From Diploscapter coronatus (lineage: Eukaryota; Nematoda; Chromadorea; Rhabditida; Rhabditidae): a stretch of DNA of 64,000 nucleotides. The notes beneath the pieces are model-generated. The model ran no database searches. It worked only from the letters and a program-made list of their open reading frames with translations, and was not told where the DNA came from. The position numbers and the translations under genes were made by a program. Each line of letters opens with the position of its first letter. Within the stretch, counting starts at the first letter, position 1. The DNA lies in NCBI GenBank assembly GCA_964036155.1, contig OZ038423.1:3177249-3241248 (forward strand), in the 5' to 3' direction. Below are positions 10,701 to 22,390 of the stretch, piece after piece.

Positions 10701-13404
10701 ATTTCTTATCTAATGCGATTACACCTTTTATTTTCATCATTTCACTATCAGTGTTTTCATTGTTCAAAACAAAAGTGGGAATTTACTGCTGTTGAAAATT
10801 TAAACAAATCTTCATACTAAAATTGTAAGTCGTTTGAAAACCCTGTGAAGTATTTTTAGCTTTTCTCAAAACACCTGAAAATGACAGACCTAATATTATC
10901 AACAGAAAACTAATTTCTAATTATTCGATTCCACTTCATGTAAAAATGTGGAAATATTTTAAACTTTTCTCTAAGAAAACTAAAATCTCGTAACTTACTC
11001 TAACTAACTGGCTTCATATTCGAATCGATGAAATAATGAGCTATTCATGAAATGAGACATAAGAAATACTCGCGTCAGAATTGCTAAATATGGGTAAGAG
11101 CGAGATAAAACCGGAGGCTAGCACTTTATAAAAAGTCAGAAAAATGCTATTCACGTTTTTTATCCTGAACCAAAGTTTGGATAAAATAGTCTGTTAAGAA
11201 AATTCACAAAAACTCGAGAAAAGAAATCTCGCAGATAAAAATTTCTGCAGCACTCAGTCATGTTGACTAACGAAAGACCACAACGCCTTTTGCTCTCCCA
11301 AAATATGTGTACCGCGAAGAAATACTCAAAATATTCCAGGCAGCGTAACATCTTTTTTCTTTCCTACTCTCTTTCGTCTGATTTCTTTTCTGGCGGGGAG
11401 AAATCTTCTCGTCTGTATTGAAGCATGGAGAAATAGTATTATTTTTATCGCGTGGAAAAAAGGAAATTAAAATAAAATTTGAATAATTAAAGGCGTCTAA
11501 CATCGAGGTACTGTATTTTGGAAATAGTATGGCGCAAACTTGCCCCGTTCTCATGCATTGAAACCTGCAAAAGTCTCGCAAGAAAAAGGCCTTCGTTAAT
11601 GGACATGACTGAGTGTGCAGGAGAATCTTGCTATTCGCGATGTTGATATTCTAGCTTGAGCGCGAATTTTCGAATTCGATTATTTTTGGCCCCCGAAATC
11701 CAGTTTATTTGCGGGCATAGGAAATGCGGCGACGAGTGTCGGAAAGCCAGTGCCGCTTATTTTTGACAAAATAAAATTGAATATGGAAATGCGTCGAATG
11801 CGGACAGAATGCCTTGAGCAGGGAGCATCTGAAGGAGATCTGAGGGGTGAAGAGGAAGAGGGGAGGGGGTGAATTTGAGGCCTGAAAGCAGGGCCTGAAG
11901 AGTCCCAAGCAGGCCTGAAGAGGGCCATATAAGGGAGGATAATTGCCACTGCATGAATGACAAAATCACCTAGAAAATCGCAGCATGAAGGGAAGATATA
12001 TACACGCGAAAATATACATAAAGAATATCTATCTAATATTTTTTCTAAATCGTAGTTATACAAGAATCAGCTTGGTTGTGGGATTATTGAGTATTATATT
12101 TGAATTTCGTTGAAACTTATCTACATTACCTGAAAGAAATGATATGAAGACAAGTTAAATGTTTATTTTGAAAATGATGGAAAACGAGAAAAAATGAATA
12201 TATCAAAATCTTCTATTGGCATCACATAATTTTCTGAATCATATTCAACTCACGAACGAAAAATGAGCGTGAATATGGGTAAATTGGCAAGGTTTGCACG
12301 AAATGCTATAAGTTATGAATAAATTATGCTCAATGACACTATTCTCTACTAAAATAATCACGCTTGCGTGTATAGACGTACGCATTGAGATGTATGCTTT
12401 ACGTTTACGTAAGCGTAGAATTTTCGCTGAGTCACCCAAATAAGTAAGCAAATAATTGAAGAAAAATAGCAAAAATATTTGAAGCTGTTGAACGAGAGAC
12501 ATGAATGTCGTCACTAGAAATTTGGATTGTAACACGAGCCGTATTGCTAAACTCTCCTGAAAGCGAATCTGCTTCCGAGAAAGGAAACGAGACGAGCCAT
12601 GAAAAATCCATAGTCCCATTGAAACATGGGTATTTTCTGATGATTCACTGAATAGTTTTGAAAATAGCTCTTTGTTGACGTTGTTTCAATTTCGATTATC
12701 ATGCTAAAAACAAGTTTCTATCCAGCTAGTGTTAGATTTCTACAGAAATATAACAGGATAGGTGATAGACATTTCATATTATTTTGTTTATTCAATTCAC
12801 GAATCACGATAAGAGCGAATACTCTATAGGGGATACTTTTAACCACATTTTCATTTGTAGCATACATTGACCATTTTTGTTTCAAAATTCACATCCCGTC
12901 ATTTCTAAATAATCGTTTTATTATCGTTTCGAGTAATGAATAGTTCACGTCGTTTGATTGTACAAAGTATCATACACTTTTCCAATTTAGGTCTGAAAAT
13001 AAATACTAAACAGCAAAATTGAGCATTTACAGAGTATTTACATCCATGTACATGAAATCATTGAAAATCGTTAAAGTGATAGATGAAAGGCAAGGATTTA
13101 GCTTTGTTCAAGTTTTTCATTGAATTTGTAAGGTATGATTGCATTTTCGAAGGTACTCGTAAAAAGTAAGGCTTGGAAAATTATCGAAAATTTTGGTCTC
13201 TCAAAAAAATATATGTTGAAAAAAATCTGAAAAATTTAGGTTTTCGAGGAACCAACTTCTAAATAAAAAATTTCAGAAAGGAAAATTATTCTGGCCTGGA
13301 GAACTAAAATTTTCGAAAATGGGTGAAAATTATGAGCTGATTATTATCCGATTATCAAATCTATCGTCCTGCTCGGGATCGGCAGTCTAGTCGTCGGTCT
13401 GCGT
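7759..13404. other. Intergenic, no gene found
   Basis: AT-rich sequence between rab-37 and the small gene at 13405. I saw no exon series with consistent phase. A purine-rich patch lies at about 8730-8990 and a GC-richer patch at about 11690-11930, with open frames but no supporting motif. A MITE lies at 11251-11615. Confidence 0.45.
11251..11615. mobile_element. Unclassified MITE with CACTCAGTC ends, copy 1
   Basis: A 365-base non-coding element. The left end CACTCAGTCATGTTGACTAA is the imperfect complement of the right end, which finishes GGACATGACTGAGTG. TGCAG occurs immediately outside both ends (11246-11250 and 11616-11620), a probable 5-base target duplication. A diverged second copy is in an intron at 18967-19262, sharing interior blocks such as GTGTACCGCGAAGAAA (GTGTATCGCGAAGAAA there) and CGCCTAACATCG or GCGTCTAACATCG. 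The superfamily is not clear from the ends. Confidence 0.75.
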
Positions 13405-13908
13405 TCAGAAATGGGCGGGTTTGGGTGCGGAATAGAGTTGGCGAAAGTGCGTCTGACGCTCTGCTTCCTCGTTGATCAGACGACGGACGTTGTTCTTGAG
13501 CAGCTGATCGAGGGATCTGAAATTTCTTAAGTATTTTTTTTTCAAAAAATCGGAAAGCAATTCAAAAACAAAACGGCCAATTCTATGAATTGTGTAATGA
13601 CGAATGGAAAGTGAACTCTCTACCTCATCGTATTGGTCATGCTGAACTTCTTGGCTTTGATGGGAACTTCCGGGGCTTCGTCAGCGAATGTCTTCCCAAT
13701 GAAGGCGGCTGCACGGTTTCCCGCGGTACGACTACTTTGTTGCTGCTGGGCGAGAATTCTGAAAATTCATCTTTTGAAGTTTAATGGCGATTTGTAATCG
13801 TTGTCGACGATACTTTTGATACAATAATAGCGAAGGACAGAAAAGGGAATCCACTCACCGTCCACTCATGTAGGGATTGAAGACGGTCTTGGCAGCGGTA
13901 GAAGCCAT
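13405..13908 (-). CDS. Small three-exon protein of unknown function (98 residues)
   Basis: Exons 13908-13859, 13758-13624 and 13516-13405 join in phase to 297 bases, giving 98 residues from MASTAAKTVFNPYMSGR to SAPKPAHF. I do not recognise a family. There is no signal peptide or membrane segment. The middle is Gln/Ala-rich (ILAQQQQSSRTAGNRAAAF), followed by a basic patch (PIKAKKFSM) and a charged, probably helical C-terminal part (DQLLKNNVRRLINEEAERQ). Codons favour C-ending forms, unlike the flanking DNA, which suggests good expression. A TATAAATAGG box lies about 85 bases upstream of the ATG. Introns are 100 and 107 bases. A cytoplasmic or nuclear adaptor-like protein is possible, but that is a guess. 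Confidence 0.85.
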
Positions 13909-13991
13909 TTTAGTGATTAGAGACTTGAAAATTCGAGTTCGCTTGAAAATCTCCGAGAGAAAATGTTTGCTATCCTCCAAACGAAAGTCGG

Positions 13992-14001
13992 CCTATTTAT
14001 A
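13992..14001 (-). promoter_or_regulatory. TATA box of the 98-residue gene
   Basis: TATAAATAGG on the minus strand, 84 bases before the ATG at 13908. A start site about 30 bases downstream would leave a 5' leader of roughly 50-55 bases. No obvious trans-splice acceptor lies between the box and the ATG. Confidence 0.55.
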
Positions 14002-17000
14002 CCCAAATCTGACCGATTGTTTTGATTATTGGGGGCTGATCGACGAGAGATCTGCTAGAGAAAAAAGCGAAATTGGCGAATGCAAAATAGAAGAAGGAGA
14101 AAGAAGAAGCAAAATGCGAAATATTGAGGAAAATGGAGAAATAAGAAAAAGGTTAGACGAGATGGAAAATACGTAATGGTTAGAGAAGACGGCGTAAAGA
14201 TAACATGTGAGAGAGGCTCGACTACAGAAGAACAGTCGGCTTGTTTACAACTTTTCTCTCGGTGTAGCGTATTATTTCTCGTTTTCTAACTTCTTTTTCG
14301 TATCTTCTTTTAACGTGCCACTTCTTATCTTTTGTTCTCTCACTTTTACATGGTATCTAGCCATTTTCATCTTTGTCGTTACAGTGCTTCGGATCTTCTG
14401 CATGTTTTTCATAAACAACTTCTGCCTCTCCTTTTAGCAGGCTACTTTCGAGTAGTGAATTGCAGAAAATAAGCATCAAAGTGCAACGATTTTGTAGGAT
14501 CCGAAGGAAATGGAATCATGTTTCGAATTGGTAAACAAGTTGCATGTAGAAATGGACAAGGTTCAATGTTTCGGGAAAAATTTCGGTAAATTAAAAAGCC
14601 GCCCACGTGCAGCATATTCTCGTATTTTGGCAACTATTGCCTGAGGTTCGCAGAAACACATAATTTAAATCAACGTTTTAATTGGGTATTTCTGCTGTTA
14701 GTTAAAAATCGACCGGCTTGCAGAACATTCACTAATTTTACTGACCTCTATAAGATTTTAATTGAAGCAAACTTTGGAGATTATTTCGAACATAGATATT
14801 CAGAACTCTTTTGATAATTAGTAGCAATTCCACATGTGAGCAATGTCAAGCATCATTGACAAAATTGTTCGAATTATGTCCACCTTCTTGAAACTTATCC
14901 TTTCAACTTTAAGCAATCTGGCTATTACTCTGAGATAAGTAATAAGGAGCGTTTTGGCAATATCTATGATTTTTTTTTCGACTTGGCCAACCTTTCTAGC
15001 AAATACGCAAGATTTTAGGACTATTATCATAATATCCAAAACCACACTTTGATCCTCTTTCTTTCGTACTTTATTCTAATGCCTTCATTATGGTGCAAAG
15101 TACGCTTTCTCGTTCATTAGAAGCTAGACTACACCACGTCATTGCTATCCCTCCTTTCATAGCCAGAACCGATCAGATTACGTATCCCTCTGTACAGCGA
15201 CCGAGTTTACCACGAGGGGCCGCCGAAATATCAGAGATTAGAGAAAAATGGGGGAAAAGAAGGCGAAAAACACAAAAATAGAACTATGCTATAGAGAGCC
15301 AGAGATAAAAGTCCGATAAGAAATAGTAATGATAAGGTTAGAGATGAAAGGAATCGAAGAAATAGTGAGATTAGGGATAGAGAAAAGATGCAAAAAATAA
15401 GAAGAAATAGTATTGAGAAGAGAACCTAGATAACGAAAGGGGAATCCCCTGTTTCTTGTTAGCATCGTTTCTTTCTATATTCGATAGAATCGTCCCGAAT
15501 GATTGATTACCACCTATTAATAGCCCAGATTGGTCCCCTTGAGGAAAAACTGCGAAGCGATCAAAATCACGCATACGAAGTAGAGAAGCTTCGAGAAGAA
15601 ATTTTGTACGACCAGAAAGAAAGGCGAAATGTAAAACTCGATTTGAAATTGATCAGTGGAAAAAGATGAAGCGTATAAAAATAGTTTATAAAGATTCTGA
15701 ATGTTCAAAAACTGTAATAGTTCGGAATTTATGATGTACCCATTACCCATTTTCACAAAGACAATGAAAAGAGCATGAGTTATTTTGAAACCTACTTTTA
15801 TTTTTAACTTACATGATTTTTGCGCACGATTAAGAATTTGATATTCTACTCATAAACAAGTTGAATAAAGATCCATCGATATCACTTTCATTTGCAAATT
15901 GCAAAATCTAGGGCAAATCTGTTGTTTAATTGAATGTTTCAAATCGAAGCTTCTATCATTTGCAAAAGTTTCGATATAGTTTTGCGTAAACTCTAGGATA
16001 AATCTCTACCATCAAAATAAGACCGTTTTAACTTTTATTGGAAATATCCTCACGATTTTAAGAACTCATTAGAATTTTTCACTCCAAAAATACTTCGTCT
16101 AGAGCACCCGTTCAGTAATCTCGAATATTCTATTTTGACCGTGCAAAAAACCTCAAGTGACCGATAAACAAAGTCATATTTCACTTTTGGGTGCTGATAT
16201 TTACAGGTTACTGCTACCAACTAATCATCAGCGTACCTGCAGAATTCAAAATTTCTGATCGTTTTTATTGTGCCGTATTCCGGTCGTTATTCATTTTATC
16301 ACTGACTATCACTCGATCTGTGTTTTATCAAACAAAGGAGCGAACGACTCTACCAAGCATGTGACCTGCTTGATAGAAGCAAAAACTACGACTCTTTCCC
16401 GATGATCAAGTCTATTTTTAGTTTGAATCACTAAATTTGGTAAACAAAGTGTAAGAAGAGTACGCGCAATCGAATAATGAAAATAAAAAAAACAGAACAG
16501 AACAAAATGAAATGGAATCATCCAGATGAAAGGAGAAAGCACGTTCGCCAAAGGAATAAAAAATACGGAACGATTTTGGCAAATGGCATTATGAAATGTA
16601 AAATAAAATGAATATCAGAATGAAGTGTAACATGACGTTATTTCTTGAATAAACTTGAATAGAATGTTGGAATGGATTTGCTAAACATTGGAACACTTTC
16701 ATTGATGAAATTTTCGTCGGGTCGGTAGAACATTCAGAATAATTTGGAAGTTATCGTATAATGAATTATAATACACGTATCAAAGTCGCAAAATAGTGAT
16801 TATTTTGAATTAATTAACTCGTTTTGACTTGAGACTTATTTTAAAATTATTGCATTTAGTCAATTTTCAATCGTACAATGCGTTGATTCTTTTTCAATTG
16901 AGTCTAATGGAATGATCGCACGATATAATTCAGTTTCGTAACCAAGCCAAAAACTCGGCTTAGCCTTTATTTCAAATTTGCCTTATCGCCCGACAAACAA

Positions 17001-17246
17001 TGTGATTCGACAACACAACGGGCAGATTAGTTCACTGCCAAATAAGCTTGAAAATAGGAAGAAAAGTGCAACTGTTTATTATTCGTGTTACTGACAGGGT
17101 ATAAATCAAAAGGAAACTTATTTACATCAAAGGTACAGGTTTGAAACGAAGATCATTAACAAATCAAAAACTATGTGTTATGTTTCCTGAAAATAGAGAT
17201 TTAAGCCTTTGAATTTCAAATTAATAATAGGATGGACAGTCAGTGC

Positions 17247-17358
17247 CAAGGCCGTCCAGAGATTCTGTCTCTGTTCTGTTTTTTCTGCCGATTTTTGATC
17301 ATTTCTGTCCTGTTTTCTGTTTTCCGAAATCCAAAAAACCCACTTCTGGACGGCCCTG
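17247..17358. mobile_element. hAT-like MITE with CAGGGCCGTCC ends
   Basis: A 112-base element with ends CAAGGCCGTCCAGA and, inverted, CAGGGCCGTCCAGA. Flanks are GTCAGTGC (17239-17246) and GTTAGTGC (17359-17366), seven of eight identical, fitting an aged 8-base duplication. CAGGG-type ends and 8-base duplications are typical of hAT elements. The interior is T-rich with repeated CTGTTCTGTTTT. It belongs to a different family from the CAGACTTGG elements. Confidence 0.75.
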
Positions 17359-17809
17359 GTTAGTGCCATGAGGTATTGATGCAGTTTCAATAATATTAGA
17401 AACCAATATCGGGAGCTAACGCAATAACAGATATTTCTGCGTATTTTATTCTAATAGTTTTGCAACATATCTCGACAAACCGATATTGAAAAAGTATCTA
17501 ATTTGATATTATAGATTTTCGAAGGTCTAAACTTTTATAGTACACTTTCTAGCTGTTATATTTTGTAAATAAACTTGATAAAGTAGCTATTGTTACATAT
17601 ATCACAGTCACAGCACGTTAAAGAATGTTCAGCCCTTGTCCTCTGCCCTGCAACCGTTTTGTCGATGACCCTCGAATGTCATCGACTACTTCATTCATTC
17701 ATTCACTTTTGCAAACTTACGACGCGATAAAGTTGTCCTCTTTGTTATCGAAGCGAAGAAACGCAATGAAATCGATTAGTATTGGCAGAAACATCCCTTT
17801 GATCATTTC

Positions 17810-20135
17810 ATGTTACTCTTTCTCTTTACTTTCGGACAGATTTTCATATTCACAAATGCCGGAGTACTAGAGCATTTCGTCTATAAAGATCTCCCGCTGG
17901 ATAAACTGAAAGAGGCCAGAGAGTTTGGAAAGAAAGGTAGGTTTTAACAAATTTCGCATCTTAATATTTTATCTACAAGGTAATATCCCATCTCTAAGCG
18001 GCGCTTTATGTAAAAAAAATACCTTCTCATCCTAAAATTCTTCATTCAGCTTATCTGACCTTCAGAGATGCTACCGACAAAATTGACGATGTAGATATTC
18101 GGTACTTCAATATTCGTTATACTTTCAAGTGCATATTTTTTTCAGTAATGAAATGTACGAAGATTTTATCTTGAACTGTACAGAGCTTGGAAAAGATGTG
18201 GCTCATCATATTATCGATAAGATCAAAATGATACCGCTGACGAAGAACAGCAGAGTACGTTATCAGTTATCAGTTCAACGAATTTAAAGATATCCTGGTG
18301 TTTTGTGCTTCTCATTGCTATTTCAGAGTATCAAAATTTTATCGTATGTTTCTTACCCTATCAAAGCATATAAGTTGGTAAAAATTGATTAATTCATTCT
18401 GTTTTTCGTTGTTATTATTCAAAAATTTTAGTTACTCCTTTCAATGGGCATGCAGCCATTCGTGGCGAAATTCCTTTCGATGAATCAATCGGATATGTCT
18501 GATGGCATTGATCGGATGTGCAGGAAGTACGAGAGTCAACTGCAGTGTCAGCTTGGGTTTGGAGAGTCGAGGTAATTTGGTAGCCTCTAAATTTTTTAAT
18601 ATTATGAATACGAAATTGATTTGAGAATGGATAGGTTATATTGCAAGAATTTTAGGTGCTGATTTTAAGAATTTTTCGAACTTTGATATTTTAGGCCAGC
18701 GATTTACAAAAGAATCGAGGACATGAAAAACACGAACGGCAATTTGAAGCTATTGATCGAAAAGGACTGTAATAGTGGGAGCAACAAGTACGAAGCGTAT
18801 CGGTGCATCGGCGAGGATGCCCAAATCTGGAGTCAAGATTGCAAGGAGGTGGGTGGATTGACTTTTTCATCCTTTATTTTTTGTTTATAAATTATATCTG
18901 GCAATCTACAATACATTTACAAATTGTGAAATGCACTGAATCAAATCTTGAAAAATGCATGAGAATCACACGATCCTGTTAATTAACGAATGCAAGACAC
19001 ACCTTTTACTCCCAAGATACGTGTATCGCGAAGAAAATACTCCAGACGGCGTGGCATCCTTCTCTCTTTCCTCTTTTCTGAAAAAGAAAGCAGACAAATC
19101 TCTCGCCGTATTGAAGCTTGAAGCATGGGTACTGGATAATATATTCTAATGTTTTATGTTGCGCGAAAAAGGAGAGTTGTCAGAAAATGATAGCTAAAAG
19201 GGCGCCTAACATCGTAGAGTTCCACAGGCAAAAAGCCTTCGTTGATGAACAGGACTGAGTGTAAATTTTTAGCCAATGGCCGCATACAACGAATCGAGAT
19301 TCAGGATAGGAAAGAAGATCGCCAAGCTGCACATTGAAGCAGTCGAGCACGTACTCAACATAACATCGAATGTTGTAAGAAAAAAAACAGTAATTTAAAT
19401 TTTTCGCAATTCAGTGCCTAAAGAAATAGGATGTAGGTCTAATAGTGGAAAAGTTAATAGGGAAGCAATCTCTCAATTTCTACACTTTCCAAAATCGTGA
19501 CGTTGGGACAAATCTATTTTTTTTTTGAGATTTTGAAAATTATACTGATAGGTTAAGAGCCACGAAGCGAAACAAAATATGCACCATTTTTTAAACATTT
19601 CAAAAAATTTGAAGTGCAGTTGCAAATTTCCAGGACCTCGACAAAGAAGATCAACTCATGTCGTCCAAGGAGCACGTTCAAGCTATCTTCCGACCAGCGC
19701 TTAGAGAAATCGCTAAACTAGAGGGTATTTGAGTTTTCTCTTTATTTTTTCAATCTCTACCAAATTAAGGCGAAAAATGTAGCATCCTGGAGAAAGTGCT
19801 AAAATGCGTTCGACCTAGCTTGAGGAAACATTGTGGCGCTGAAACTGAAGAAGTGTTTAATGTTAGCGTATTAGTAGGGTATGTTAGAGATATTCTAAAA
19901 CATTAATTCTGCAAATTTTACAGATCCCTAGAAATCGAATTTCAGGTACCTGGACAACGAGAGAAATCATGATCTGGCCGATCAATTTCTCGGTTTTGAA
20001 GTCGAACCATCGTCAAATTGCACGCGGCTGAATGAACACATCGTTGTTTATAGAACAGTACCGCTTTGCACCGATACTTGGTGCGCCGCTGGTCCGGAAG
20101 ATTCTCGCGGATACATATCGCAGAACCTTAAATGA
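17810..20135 (+). CDS. Secreted cysteine-rich nematode protein (DUF19/CPG4-like pattern)
   Basis: Ten exons: 17810-17936, 18050-18101, 18146-18254, 18327-18377, 18432-18571, 18695-18848, 19273-19374, 19634-19724, 19770-19878, 19946-20135. They total 1125 bases and 374 residues with all phases matching. The start gives a hydrophobic signal peptide (MLLFLFTFGQIFIFTNA), and an in-frame stop lies just upstream. No later membrane segment is seen, so export is likely. Cysteines are spread in helical-looking segments (CRKYESQLQC, KCSILEKVLKC, HCGAE, CTDTWC) and NXS/T sites occur (NCT, NIT, NVS). The pattern recalls nematode DUF19 (T20D4.11-like) and CPG4-like secreted domains, but I cannot confirm it without a profile search. 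The 424-base sixth intron holds a MITE. Confidence 0.85.
18967..19262. mobile_element. Unclassified MITE with CACTCAGTC ends, copy 2 (intronic)
   Basis: A diverged relative of the element at 11251-11615. The right end GATGAACAGGACTGAGTG and the left end CACACGATCCTGTTAATTAA are imperfect inverted repeats. The flanks AGAAT and TAAAT are only partly alike, so the target duplication is decayed. It lies in the sense orientation of copy 1, inside the sixth intron of the cysteine-rich protein gene, and ends 10 bases before that intron's acceptor, so its edge sits next to the splice signal. Confidence 0.7.
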
Positions 20136-20593
20136 TTATGATACTGCTTGAATTTTATAAATCTACGAGTAAATTATTTTTGAAAATAAAGATTTGTAGA
20201 ATCTCTATGAACATATGAGATCCATATCGAGTCGAAATGCTGTTACACTTTAACCAATTTACAAAACATACGCCAATCGTTTTTCTCCACGTTTCGCTTT
20301 TCAGCGTTGTCTTGTTTGTTGTCGGAAATTTCACATTTATTGAATTATGAGAAGAGTGCGAAACATCTCGAATTTGCAAAGAGAAAATGAGAAACCATTA
20401 GAAAATTTCGTACAGACGTCAGACGTCTTCTGGTTTAATTTCCTCTGTATCTCTGGCTTTTCTTTGATCAAAGATAGCATTTTTCATCTTTAGATTCTGT
20501 CCAAATTAGTCAAAAGGCTCTGCGTCTCTTTCTTCCGCCCGATAGTTTCAGTATTGTGAAAATACGCGTCGATTATCGTCAATTCTCAAGTTT

Positions 20594-20763
20594 CTGCGTC
20601 TCTATCTCTTTCAATGTTTGAAGATACGAACTTTGCCAATCTGTTTTTCCGGCCTGTTAACTGAAATTGCGATAATTTTCTGTTTTTCTGCGTGTCTGAC
20701 ATCTCTAATGATGGAAGATATGAACTCTGTCATTCTGTACTCTGCCCTGTTAACCGAAATTGG
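20594..20763 (+). repeat. Two-unit direct repeat, period about 94 bases
   Basis: Units at about 20594-20670 and 20687-20763 share GAAGATACGAACTTTGCC against GAAGATATGAACTCTGTC, and GCCTGTTAACTGAAATTG against CCCTGTTAACCGAAATTG. The copies are diverged and no coding role is evident. Confidence 0.65.
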
Positions 20764-21532
20764 CGGTGTTGTTAGCGGTCGAAAGGAGTCACACGTTTCC
20801 CCTTTCTTTTGACAGTCGAACCAGCCAACCGCATTTTCGCCTGTCAGGTTCAAGTGCCGTTACCCAAATATCGACAGGAAGTCAGCAATTATGGCTATCG
20901 GTAGGCGAAATTTTTCACCTATTTTTGGGATTTTTCTTTGTTTATGCAATCTTTGTGCCACCTATGCTAACAACATCGATTATTAAGACAATGGTTGAGT
21001 TGATTTATATTTCAGAAACGTAACTGAGTTGATGAACATTAGATTGTAAATATGGGGTTTATCTTTATTTTTGATATAATAATTATCTATGAAAATCGAA
21101 TATTATCACTGAAAGTGGTGAATGATATTATTTACATTTGTGAAACTTGTTTGAAAACCATTCAAAAGTCAATTTACATTTGTTTACAAGAAAATTTTCC
21201 AGACACGGACAAAGTGAAGCGGTTTTTCAAGAAGGAACAAAGAGACGGCGAACGAGCAGCCAGTGAGTCACTGTTTCTGTGCTATTTTCTGCTCACTTCC
21301 GGTGTTTATTTTGGAAATTCTCGACTTTTTGGAACAATCTTGTGACACTATAAAATTTTTGAGGATTTCAAACAATTCTTGATTAATTTCTTGCAAAATA
21401 AAACATCTTTCGGAGTTGATAATTGAAAAAAAAAAGTTTCAGAAATTTCGAAATTAAACCATTTCCAAATTGCATCAATGTGCTGATGTCATCAGTTTCA
21501 CATGAAACAATATAATTCTCAACAGACTTGGG

Positions 21533-21654
21533 ACTTTTCCATCGCAAAAGTTTGTCGTCATCTCTCGTCCCATTATTAAGGATAGTAATTCAAACGCTGA
21601 CTGGAATTGCTCATCCCATAAGGGAGATTTGCAGTGGAAAATATCTCAAGTCTC
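21533..21654 (+). mobile_element. hAT-like MITE, copy 2
   Basis: A 122-base element from CAGACTTGGGACTTTTCCA to CTCAAGTCTC, flanked by a perfect 8-base duplication ATTCTCAA (21525-21532 and 21655-21662). Same family as 1232-1369 and 25777-25911. The perfect duplication suggests it is the youngest of the three insertions. Confidence 0.85.
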
Positions 21655-22390
21655 ATTCTCAATCATTTATAAGATTAAGGATCCGCAAAACGCGAAGTTA
21701 AACGTGTCACGAGAGATGTGAAGCACACAATTCGACCTCCGTGGTACAAGAGAACTTGGGGTAGATAGCGTTTTATCTTCGAAAGTTATCTTATTATTTC
21801 AGACAGAATCACCTCGCCATTCCGAAGATAGCCAACTAAAATCAGCATTTTTATTAACTGACCTCTTATCAGAATTCATCTAGAATTTTACTGTAAAATA
21901 GCACAATTGTACAAAGTTAACCACAAGCAATTTAGGCAAATTCGTAAATGCATCATCTTCGCATTTATCAAATCACTTACTTTTCATTAGCGCATTCATT
22001 CATTGTTCTGTGAAAATGTGATAAGTCGATCAATAAAAACCTAACGAATCGCCGTTTATTCGACTGTCAAATGAAAGAGAAATCACTGATGGGATTTCAA
22101 TGCCAAAATTTAATTATTGGAAAATTAATGCGATTTTACGCAATTTCAACTTCACTAAAATTAAACCCTTTTATTATCATGAATTCGAATTTATAACAAA
22201 AAATATGAGTGCTACTTGAGATGGATAGGCTTTTCTATCCAAAGATCAAGTTCATACCGTTTTGCTGGAATAGTTATCGAGATTTCACTTTGAAAATATT
22301 AGCTCTACTATGGTAGATGAGTTTCATTTCTTGTTCTGATTTAATTTATGAACCTCATCTTCGACACGTAAAAGCAGTATACTATCTTAT

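Larger units (their letters stand above)
13909..17809. other. Intergenic, no gene found
   Basis: Promoter region of the 98-residue gene on one side and upstream DNA of the cysteine-rich protein gene on the other. About 14060-14170 is purine-rich. Apart from the TATA box at 13992-14001 and the hAT-like MITE at 17247-17358, I see nothing interpretable. Confidence 0.45.
20136..22390. other. Intergenic between convergent genes
   Basis: Separates the 3' ends of the cysteine-rich gene (plus) and the first Thr-rich gene (minus). It holds a two-unit direct repeat (20594-20763) and a hAT-like MITE (21533-21654). No further exon is supported. Confidence 0.5.

Noticed and set aside
11680..12063. 127-codon minus-strand frame
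   Set aside because: It sits in a GC-richer patch with competing frames of similar length and no recognisable motif or exon partners.
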